A stretch of DNA of 64,000 nucleotides from Marivita cryptomonadis. GTDB taxonomy: Bacteria > Pseudomonadota > Alphaproteobacteria > Rhodobacterales > Rhodobacteraceae. The DNA lies in contig NZ_JFKD01000018.1 in assembly GCF_002115725.1 (NCBI RefSeq), positions 1-64,000 of the forward strand. The letters run 5' to 3'. Shown one piece after another: positions 1 through 6,258 of this stretch; position 1 is the stretch's first letter, and every line of letters begins with the position of its first letter. The notes below the pieces were generated by a model. It did no database searches. It was not told where the DNA came from and saw nothing but the letters and a program-made list of their open reading frames with translations. Position numbers and translations under genes: made by a program.

Positions 1-2
1 GG

Positions 3-299
3 GTGACACCAGAAGAAATTGAAGAGCGTCATGCGCGCCGCACCGAAGAGCTGGATCGTGCTGAAAAGGCGCTGATGGCACCTCTGAAAGCCACCATATC
101 TGCGGCCGGTGTTCCGGTGGAAACCCAGATCAAATACGGTCACGTCGCCAAAACGCTGTGCGAGGTCGCCAAGAAAGAGGGCGCAACGCAGATGGTCATT
201 GGCCGCGATGGCGATGGCGGTCTGTCGAGCCGCGTGTTTGGCTCGGTCGCCGGGTCTCTGGTTCAGGTCGCCCCAGTGCCCTGCACAATCGTTCCATAA
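3..299 (+). CDS. Universal stress protein, UspA family (5' end cut by window)
   Basis: The last 98 residues of a universal stress protein, a cytoplasmic nucleotide-binding alpha/beta protein linked to stress survival. The family is usually 140-150 residues, so the amino-terminal strand and the start codon lie before the window; the GTG at the first in-frame codon is probably internal. The C-terminus carries the family's nucleotide-binding pattern: MVIGRDG, then SSRVFGSVAGSLVQ, then a final VPCTIVP strand. The stop is 20 bp before the AGCS transporter, so the two may be co-transcribed. Family assignment is firm; the ligand and trigger cannot be read here. Confidence 0.85.
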   Translation: MTPEEIEERHARRTEELDRAEKALMAPLKATISAAGVPVETQIKYGHVAKTLCEVAKKEGATQMVIGRDGDGGLSSRVFGSVAGSLVQVAPVPCTIVP

Positions 300-319
300 C
301 CGCATAGGGAATTTAACAG

Positions 320-1864
320 ATGACACGTCTTTTTCCGACGGCGGTTCTGGCCGTCTTTTTCACTCTCTTCGCGGCCCTCTCGGCCTCGGCGCAATCCATC
401 GATGAGACTATCAACGGCATCTTCGCCAGCTCTACAGGCTGGTTCGTCAACCTGATCTTTAGCAACTTCCCCGGTACCAGTTTTCCGTGGATCGTCGGCT
501 GGCTGGTGGTCGCCGCTACCGTCTTCACCGTCTATTTCGGTGTGATTCAGTTCCGCGCCTTCGGCCATGCCATCGCGCTGGTCAAAGGGGACTACTCTGA
601 TCCGAACGATGCGGGTGAGGTCAGCCACTTTCAGGCGCTAGCCACAGCCCTTTCGGGCACCGTGGGTCTCGGCAACATCGCCGGTGTGGCCGTGGCCATC
701 GGCATTGGCGGGCCGGGTGCCACGTTCTGGATGATCCTTGCCGGTTTGCTGGGCATGGCGTCCAAGTTCACCGAATGTACGCTGGGTGTTAAATACCGCA
801 ATGAATACCCCAACGGCACCGTGTCCGGTGGTCCAATGTATTACCTGACCAAGGGCTTTTCCGAGCGTGGCATGCCGGGTGGTCGGTTCCTTGCGATCAT
901 GTTCTCGATCTTCTGTATCCTTGGCGCGCTGGGCGGTGGTAACATGTTCCAGGCCAATCAGGCCCATGCGCAGTTAACCAATGTGTTCGGCGAATATCCC
1001 GGCTGGATCACGGGTATCGTTTTTGCAGGCATCGTGTTTGCTGTGATCGTCGGTGGCCTCAAGTCCATCGCCCGCGTCACAGAAAAAGTCGTGCCGATCA
1101 TGGGTGTGATCTATGTCGGCACAGCGCTGATCATCATCTTGATGAACTATGACAAGATCGGTTGGGCCTTTGGCCAGATTTTCGCAGGTGCCTTTACCGG
1201 ACTTGGCGTTGCAGGCGGTTTTGTCGGAGCGCTGATCCAGGGCTTCAAGCGGGCGGCGTTCTCGAACGAGGCCGGTGTTGGCTCGGCAGCCATCGCACAC
1301 TCGGCAGTTCGCACGAAAGAGCCGATCACCGAAGGCTTTGTGTCCCTGCTTGAACCGCTGATCGACACTGTCGTGGTCTGCACCATGACGGCACTTGTGA
1401 TCATCATCACCGGTCAGCTTGTCTCGGACCCGAACACAGGCAACTACCTGTTGAACGAAGCGGGCACCGCGATCCAGACCGTGGGCGACACATCCGGTGT
1501 GGCGCTGACTTCTGCGGCGTTCTCGTCTTCCATCGGTGGGTTCAAGTATATCCTCGCACTGGCTGTGATCCTGTTTGCCTTCTCCACCATGATCTCGTGG
1601 TCCTATTACGGCCTCAAGGCATGGACCTACCTCTTTGGTGAAGGCAAGGGACAGGAACTGACCTTCAAAGTCATCTTCTGCCTTTTCGTCATCATTGGCG
1701 CGGCGGCCAGCCTTGGTCCGGTCATCGATTTCTCGGATGCGGCGATCTTTGCGATGGCGGTGGTCAATATCATCGGGCTTTACGTCTTGATGCCCATAGT
1801 GAAGCGCGAACTGAACAGCTATTGGTCGCGTCTCAAGTCGGGTGAGATCAAGAAGTTCAGCTGA
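320..1864 (+). CDS. Alanine/glycine:cation symporter (AGCS family)
   Basis: A 514-residue inner-membrane Na+-coupled amino-acid importer. The first 25 residues look like a cleavable signal peptide ending LSASAQS, a feature of some AGCS members. The body has about ten hydrophobic helices and the AGCS signature region ALSGTVGLGNIAGVAVAIGI near residues 110-130, followed by KRAAFSNEAGVGSAAIAHSA near 310-330. Length is normal for the family. It lies 20 bp after the stress protein gene and is closed by a strong hairpin terminator. The substrate is probably alanine or glycine by family, but this cannot be decided from sequence. Confidence 0.92.
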   Translation: MTRLFPTAVLAVFFTLFAALSASAQSIDETINGIFASSTGWFVNLIFSNFPGTSFPWIVGWLVVAATVFTVYFGVIQFRAFGHAIALVKGDYSDPNDAGEVSHFQALATALSGTVGLGNIAGVAVAIGIGGPGATFWMILAGLLGMASKFTECTLGVKYRNEYPNGTVSGGPMYYLTKGFSERGMPGGRFLAIMFSIFCILGALGGGNMFQANQAHAQLTNVFGEYPGWITGIVFAGIVFAVIVGGLKSIARVTEKVVPIMGVIYVGTALIIILMNYDKIGWAFGQIFAGAFTGLGVAGGFVGALIQGFKRAAFSNEAGVGSAAIAHSAVRTKEPITEGFVSLLEPLIDTVVVCTMTALVIIITGQLVSDPNTGNYLLNEAGTAIQTVGDTSGVALTSAAFSSSIGGFKYILALAVILFAFSTMISWSYYGLKAWTYLFGEGKGQELTFKVIFCLFVIIGAAASLGPVIDFSDAAIFAMAVVNIIGLYVLMPIVKRELNSYWSRLKSGEIKKFS

Positions 1865-1888
1865 TCCGCGTGACGGAACCAAAATGCG

Positions 1889-1918
1889 AAAGGGCGGGCT
1901 GCAAGGTCCGCCCTTTTC
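1889..1918 (+). terminator. Rho-independent terminator after the AGCS transporter
   Basis: Nine-base stem AAAGGGCGG / CCGCCCTTT with a 10-base loop, followed by TTCC; starts 24 bases after the transporter stop codon. Confidence 0.8.
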
Positions 1919-1998
1919 CGTGATCTGTGCAAAAGCGGTTTCAAAACCTGCGCGACATCTTATATCTAGCCCTCTCGCGGGCAAAGGAGACCGCAGTG

Positions 1999-2472
1999 AT
2001 GGCCAAGCCGAAGGACAATCCGAACTACAAGGTGATCGCCGACAACCGTCGGGCGCGGTTCGACTATGCCATCGAGGACGATCTCGAAGTGGGCATTATC
2101 CTCCAAGGCTCAGAGGTGAAATCGCTGCGCGAGAACAGTGCCAACATCACCGAATGTTATGCGGCCGTCGAAGACGGAGAGTTGTGGCTCGTGAATTCTT
2201 ATATCGCGCCCTACAATCGCGCGATGTTCCCGCACGAGGAACGCCGCCGCCGCAAGCTTTTGGTGTCGCGAAAGGAACTGTCGCGGCTGTGGAACGAGAC
2301 CCAGCGCAAAGGCATGACGCTTGTGCCTATGGTGCTCTACTTCAATCACAAAGGCATGGTGAAGATGAAGCTGGGCATCGCGAAGGGTAAGAAAAACCAT
2401 GACAAGCGCGAGACCGAGGCCAAACGGGATTGGGGCCGTCAGAAGCAGCGTCTTCTGAAGAACGCAGGCTAG
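1999..2472 (+). CDS. smpB: SsrA-binding protein SmpB
   Basis: 157 residues from the ATG preceded by AAAGGAGA at 1983-1990; the frame stays open further upstream but without family-like sequence. SmpB binds tmRNA and brings it to stalled ribosomes for trans-translation. Visible family features are the start [36 protein letters not shown], and the basic C-terminal tail with [17 protein letters not shown], which enters the mRNA channel. It is a single gene here between a terminator and sseA. No tmRNA gene was seen next to it, which is normal as ssrA is often unlinked in this class. Confidence 0.96.
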   Translation: MAKPKDNPNYKVIADNRRARFDYAIEDDLEVGIILQGSEVKSLRENSANITECYAAVEDGELWLVNSYIAPYNRAMFPHEERRRRKLLVSRKELSRLWNETQRKGMTLVPMVLYFNHKGMVKMKLGIAKGKKNHDKRETEAKRDWGRQKQRLLKNAG

Positions 2473-2524
2473 CGCCGAGGCGGCTTTCCCTTGACGCATC
2501 ATCCGTCGCGCTGAGGTCAATCGC

Positions 2525-2553
2525 TTGCGAGTCGGACCTGTCGGTTCTATGCA
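2525..2553 (+). promoter_or_regulatory. Candidate sigma-70 promoter of sseA
   Basis: TTGCGA (2525-2530), a 17-base spacer, and TATGCA (2548-2553), about 30 bases before the sseA start. Agreement with consensus is moderate; no experimental support. Confidence 0.45.
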
Positions 2554-2584
2554 GAACTTATCCTAATCAGATGTGGCGAATGAT

Positions 2585-3442
2585 ATGGCACAGGACGACC
2601 CGAAAACTCTGGTTGCGACAGACTGGCTGGCGTCTCACATGCGCGATCCCGATCTGCGCATTCTGGATGCGTCGATGTATATGCCGGGCAGCGACCGGGA
2701 TGCCAAAGCAGAATATGCCCAGGGTCATATCCCCGGTGCGCGCTTCTTTGATATCGACGATATTTCCGACAGCAGGTCCGACCTGCCGCATATGGCGCCG
2801 CCCATTGAAAAGTTCATGTCGCGTTTGCGAGCTATGGGCGTGGGCGACGGCCATCAGGTTGTTGTTTATGACGGTGCCGGTCTTTTTTCCGCCGCCCGCG
2901 TTTGGTGGCTGTTCAAGCTGATGGGCCAGAACGACGTGGCTGTTCTGGATGGCGGTTTGCCAAAATGGGTCGCAGAAGGCCGCGAGCTTGAGGACATGCC
3001 GCCAATCATCCGCGACCGGCACATGACGGTGCGGCGTCAGGCGCATCTGGTCAAGGATGTGACGCAGGTCTCTGCCGCCTCCAAGCTGCGCGATCAGGAA
3101 ATCATTGACGCGCGATCCCCCGGGCGGTTCCGTGGAGAAGAACCGGAACCTCGTCCAGGCATGCGCGGCGGACATATTCCCGGTTCAAAGAACGTGCATT
3201 ATTCCAGCCTGCTGAATGCAGACCAGACGATGAAGTCGCCCGAGGAGACGCGTGCGATCTTTGAAGCGGCCGGTGTCGACCTGTCGAAACCGGCAATCAC
3301 CACTTGTGGCTCTGGCGTGACCGCGGCGATCCTGTCGCTGGCGATGGCACGTATGGGCAAAGACGACCATTCCCTTTACGACGGCTCGTGGTCCGAATGG
3401 GGGATGTTCCCCACGGTTCCCGTAGCCACTGGAGACAATTGA
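2585..3442 (+). CDS. sseA: 3-mercaptopyruvate sulfurtransferase (two-domain rhodanese)
   Basis: 285 residues from ATG 2585; a GTG four codons earlier (2573) is an alternative start. It has two rhodanese domains. The first is non-catalytic with GHIPGARFFDIDDISD; the second has RGGHIPGSKNVHYSSLL and the active loop TTCGSGVTAAI. CGSGVTA is the loop of mercaptopyruvate sulfurtransferases, whereas thiosulfate sulfurtransferases usually carry CRKGVT, so the substrate call leans to 3-mercaptopyruvate. The product transfers sulfane sulfur in the cytoplasm during cysteine breakdown. The stop overlaps the aminotransferase start (TGATG), so the two genes are translationally coupled; an aminotransferase can make mercaptopyruvate from cysteine. 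Confidence 0.92.
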   Translation: MAQDDPKTLVATDWLASHMRDPDLRILDASMYMPGSDRDAKAEYAQGHIPGARFFDIDDISDSRSDLPHMAPPIEKFMSRLRAMGVGDGHQVVVYDGAGLFSAARVWWLFKLMGQNDVAVLDGGLPKWVAEGRELEDMPPIIRDRHMTVRRQAHLVKDVTQVSAASKLRDQEIIDARSPGRFRGEEPEPRPGMRGGHIPGSKNVHYSSLLNADQTMKSPEETRAIFEAAGVDLSKPAITTCGSGVTAAILSLAMARMGKDDHSLYDGSWSEWGMFPTVPVATGDN

Positions 3443-4626
3443 TGTTCGAGTCCCTCAAGGAACAACCCGCAGACAAGATCCTTACCCTGATGCAGACCTA
3501 TCGCGACGACCCGCGCGAGGTGAAGATCGACCTTGGCGTCGGTGTCTATAAGGACGCGTCGGGCAACACGCCGATCATGCGCGCGATCAAGAACGCCGAG
3601 CAGCAGTTGTGGGAGGCCGAGACCACCAAGGCCTATACCGGACTTGCTGGTGATCCAGCTTTTGCCGATGCCATGATCGCGATGGTTCTGGGCGATGCGG
3701 TGCCGCGTGCGAACGTGGCCGCAGTTGCCACTCCGGGTGGTACGGGTGCCGTGCGTCAGGGTTTTGACATGGTGAAGATGGCCAATCCTGACGCCAAGGT
3801 ATTCGTCAGCGATCCGACATGGCCGAACCACCTGTCGATCCTCAAGCACATGGGCATGACTATGGTGCCCTACCGCTATTTCGACGACGAGTCGCGCGGT
3901 GTGGATTTCAACGGCATGATGGAAGATCTCGCCAAGGCGGGTCCGGGAGACATCGTTCTGGTGCATGGCTGCTGTCACAACCCGACCGGGGCCAACCTGA
4001 ATATCACCGAATGGAAGGCGCTGGTCGATCTGCTGATCAAGACAGGCGCGACCCCGATGGTCGATATCGCCTATCAGGGCTTCGGTGACGGTCTCGAGGA
4101 AGATGCGGCGGCGACCCGCCTTATCGCGTCGTCGGTGCCGGAAACCATCATTGCGGCCAGCTGTTCCAAGAACTTTGGTATCTACCGCGAACGCACGGGG
4201 CTGCTGATGGCTGTTGCTGCCGATCCATCGGCACACAAGTTGAACCAAGGGACTCTGGCGTATCTCAACCGTCAGAACTATTCCTTTCCGCCGGATCATG
4301 GCGCGCGGTTGGTGACCATGGTTCTGACCGACGATGCACTGCGCACTGAATGGGCTGCGGAACTGGAAGAGATGCGCAATGGCATGCTGGGTCTGCGCGA
4401 GCAGCTGGCGGCCGAATTGCAGCGTCTGTCAGGCTCGGACCGGTTTGGCTTTATCGCACAGCACCGCGGTATGTTCTCGCGGCTTGGAGCGACACCCGAA
4501 CAGGTTGAGCGTCTGCGCGAAGAGCACGCGATTTACCTAGTTGGGGACTCGCGGTTGAATATCGCGGGTTTGAACAAGGAGTCGATACCGATCCTTGCCA
4601 AGGCGATGATCGACGTCGGGATCTGA
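3442..4626 (+). CDS. Aromatic/aspartate aminotransferase (class I, PLP)
   Basis: 394 residues of the AspC/TyrB family, starting at the ATG that overlaps the sseA stop by one base. PLP features: GGTGAVRQGFD phosphate loop, HGCCHNPTGANL with the conserved Asn, VDIAYQGFGDG with Asp-Tyr contacts, and the Schiff-base lysine in SCSKNFGIYRERTG near residue 240. The C-terminal Arg for the alpha-carboxylate lies in GDSRLNIAGL. It transfers amino groups between aspartate or aromatic amino acids and 2-oxoglutarate. Coupling to sseA suggests cysteine aminotransferase activity feeding mercaptopyruvate to SseA, which is inference. A strong terminator follows. Confidence 0.92.
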   Translation: MFESLKEQPADKILTLMQTYRDDPREVKIDLGVGVYKDASGNTPIMRAIKNAEQQLWEAETTKAYTGLAGDPAFADAMIAMVLGDAVPRANVAAVATPGGTGAVRQGFDMVKMANPDAKVFVSDPTWPNHLSILKHMGMTMVPYRYFDDESRGVDFNGMMEDLAKAGPGDIVLVHGCCHNPTGANLNITEWKALVDLLIKTGATPMVDIAYQGFGDGLEEDAAATRLIASSVPETIIAASCSKNFGIYRERTGLLMAVAADPSAHKLNQGTLAYLNRQNYSFPPDHGARLVTMVLTDDALRTEWAAELEEMRNGMLGLREQLAAELQRLSGSDRFGFIAQHRGMFSRLGATPEQVERLREEHAIYLVGDSRLNIAGLNKESIPILAKAMIDVGI

Positions 4627-4648
4627 CCTGAATCTTGTTTTGAACTGC

Positions 4649-4677
4649 ATGGGCGCCTTTGGGCGCCCATTCTTTTT
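4649..4677 (+). terminator. Rho-independent terminator after the aminotransferase
   Basis: Stem ATGGGCGCC / GGCGCCCAT (4649-4657 and 4662-4670) with a TTTG loop, then TCTTTTT. Confidence 0.85.
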
Positions 4678-4764
4678 GTCTCGTCCGCCGCCTTCGGCTT
4701 TGTCCTCGGGCCAGTCGTGATGTGACGCGGGATCGGGCGCAGTGTGATTTGCAAAGTTGCGTTT

Positions 4765-4786
4765 GCATATTTGCAAAAAGAAGAAG
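4765..4786 (+). repeat. Dispersed 22-bp repeat, copy 1
   Basis: GCATATTTG, CA, then AAAAGAAGAAG. Two more copies (9305-9326, 27479-27500) differ only at the two bases in the middle. This copy ends 3 bases from the stop codon of the leftward ABM gene. Confidence 0.75.
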
Positions 4787-4789
4787 CCG

Positions 4790-5134
4790 CTAGCCATGCG
4801 CCTTGACGCTGTCTTCGGGAGCTTGATCGCGGTCAAACATGCCGTAGTCGCGCATGACGTGACAGACGCGTAGGCGGTAATCCGAGAAGACGCCGGTGCG
4901 GCCTTTGGATTGCGCATTCCGGTGTGCGGCCAGTTTGCGCCAACGGTGAACGGCGTCTTCGTCTTCGAAGAAGCTGATCGACAGAAGCTTGTCGGGGTTG
5001 GTGAGGCTTTGAAAACGTTCGACCGAGATGAAGCCTTCGACCTGTTCGACCATGGGGCGCATGGTGGCGGCGATGTCGAGATAGGCGTCTTTTTGGCCGT
5101 CTGCCGGCATGAGTTCGAAGATAATGGCGATCAT
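4790..5134 (-). CDS. Antibiotic biosynthesis monooxygenase (ABM) domain protein
   Basis: 114 residues with a dimeric alpha/beta-barrel (ferredoxin-like) fold: an opening MIAIIFELMPADG strand, AATMRPMVEQVEGFISVERFQ, then LLSISFFEDEDAVHRWRKLAAHRNAQSKG. The pattern EGFISVERF with W-R-x-x-x-x-H is typical of ABM and heme-degrading-type proteins. It is the second gene of a two-gene leftward operon; its start overlaps the stop of the NIPSNAP gene by 4 bases. The substrate is unknown. The paired NIPSNAP gene and the divergent ArsR-type regulator suggest a small inducible redox or quinone-modifying unit, which is inference. Confidence 0.8.
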   Translation of the reverse strand: MIAIIFELMPADGQKDAYLDIAATMRPMVEQVEGFISVERFQSLTNPDKLLSISFFEDEDAVHRWRKLAAHRNAQSKGRTGVFSDYRLRVCHVMRDYGMFDRDQAPEDSVKAHG

Positions 5135-5454
5135 GTCTGGTTCCCATGTGGCGTCGAGCAGAGTTTTAGGAAGGTGCGATCTTCGCGCAAGAGGAACCTT
5201 TCGGATTGGGCAAAGGCGTAGTTTTCCTGCCCCAGAGGATCAGCGGCAAGGTGGGCGCGGTACGCTTCGTATTTTGCAAGGTTTTCAATATTGTAGATGC
5301 CATAGGCCAGAGTGCTGGAGCCTTCGTGTGGGGCAAAGTATCCGATCAGATCAGCGCCGCAGCGCGGGATCGCCTGACCCCAGTTGCGGGCATATGTTTC
5401 GAACTGCGCTTTCTTGGTCGGGTCGATTTCGTAGCGGATGATGCAGGTGAGCAT
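5131..5454 (-). CDS. NIPSNAP family protein
   Basis: 107 residues starting MLTCIIRYEIDPTKKAQF. This is the NIPSNAP pattern: an N-terminal strand, then a helix with FETYARNWGQAIPRCGADLIGYFAP, a GSSTLAYGIYNIENLAKYE strand-helix, and RFLLREDRTFLK at the end. NIPSNAP proteins share the dimeric ferredoxin-like fold with ABM proteins; their chemistry is poorly known. It is the first gene of the leftward pair, facing the ArsR-type regulator across about 100 bp that hold a palindrome. The frame stays open far upstream without any family-like sequence, so the start is taken here. Confidence 0.85.
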   Translation of the reverse strand: MLTCIIRYEIDPTKKAQFETYARNWGQAIPRCGADLIGYFAPHEGSSTLAYGIYNIENLAKYEAYRAHLAADPLGQENYAFAQSERFLLREDRTFLKLCSTPHGNQT

Positions 5455-5508
5455 GGGTGTCCTTTCCGGTTGCTGACCTGTTTGTGGCATGGATTGCGAC
5501 GCTAATAT

Positions 5509-5524
5509 TTCGATCTGGATCGAA
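5509..5524. promoter_or_regulatory. Palindromic operator between the NIPSNAP operon and the ArsR-type gene
   Basis: Perfect 16-base palindrome TTCGATC-TG-GATCGAA in the divergent intergenic region. ArsR-family dimers bind this kind of dyad and usually repress their own gene and the neighbouring operon. On the + strand TTGTGG (5482-5487) and ATATTT (5505-5510) are 17 bases apart, so the dyad would overlap the -10 region. Confidence 0.6.
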
Positions 5525-5559
5525 TTGTGCGTGTTGATCATGCGTGTAAGGTGATCGTC

Positions 5560-6258
5560 ATGAAACATGGACCTGACATTGCGCGAATTGCGGCGCTGAT
5601 TGGTGATCCGGCGCGGGCGAATATTCTGTCGGCGCTGATGAGTGGAAAAGCGTTGACGGCCAGTGAGTTGGCGGGAGAGGCCGGGGTTTCTGCCTCGACT
5701 GCGTCGTCGCATCTGGGGCGGTTGCTGGAGGGTGGGCTGGTCAAGGAAGCGCGTCAGGGGCGACACAAGTACTTCGCGCTGGCAGGTGAGGATGTGGCGC
5801 AGGTTCTTGAGGTGCTCATGGGATTTGCCGCTGGTCAGGGGCATCTGAGGACACGGACTGGGCCAAAAGATGCGCAATTGCGCGAGGCGCGGGTGTGCTA
5901 CAACCATTTGGCTGGTTCCCGTGGGATACAGCTTTACGATAGTCTTTTTGCACGGGATTTCATGGAGTTGCGCGGAGACGATCTGTTTCTGACGGAGGCT
6001 GGGCAAGGGTTTGTTCGAACGCTTGGTGTAGATTTTGACCAGTTGGTAAAATCTCGTGCGCCGGTGTGTCGGACCTGTCTGGACTGGAGCGCGCGGCGGC
6101 CTCATTTGGCAGGGTCTTTGGGGCGGGCGCTGTTCAAGCGGTTCGAGATGATGGGCTGGGCCTATCGGGTGCGGGACACGCGTGCGGTGCAGTTTTCCAG
6201 CGATGGATTGCGGCAGTTCAACATGGCGTTTCCTGTTAATCCGGGTTCGCACGGGTGA
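5560..6258 (+). CDS. ArsR-family transcriptional regulator with C-terminal extension
   Basis: 232 residues from ATG 5560, which follows AAGGTGA; GTG 5527 is an alternative. Residues 1-90 form the winged helix: IAALIGDPARANILSALMSG, recognition helix SELAGEAGVSASTASSHLGRL, wing VKEARQGRHKYFAL. The remaining 140 residues are longer than in classical metal sensors and hold ARVCYNHLAGSRGIQLYD and CRTCLDWSARRPHLAGSLG. These cysteines could sense a thiol-reactive or metal signal, though this is inference. The gene is divergent from the NIPSNAP-ABM operon, the likely target, with a palindrome between. Its 3' end overlaps dnaE2 convergently by 23 bp. Confidence 0.85.
   Translation: MKHGPDIARIAALIGDPARANILSALMSGKALTASELAGEAGVSASTASSHLGRLLEGGLVKEARQGRHKYFALAGEDVAQVLEVLMGFAAGQGHLRTRTGPKDAQLREARVCYNHLAGSRGIQLYDSLFARDFMELRGDDLFLTEAGQGFVRTLGVDFDQLVKSRAPVCRTCLDWSARRPHLAGSLGRALFKRFEMMGWAYRVRDTRAVQFSSDGLRQFNMAFPVNPGSHG

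Noticed and set aside
1999..2472. tmRNA gene next to smpB
   Set aside because: Looked for it on both sides of smpB; the flanks are a terminator and the sseA promoter region, with no tRNA-like acceptor or tag-encoding segment.
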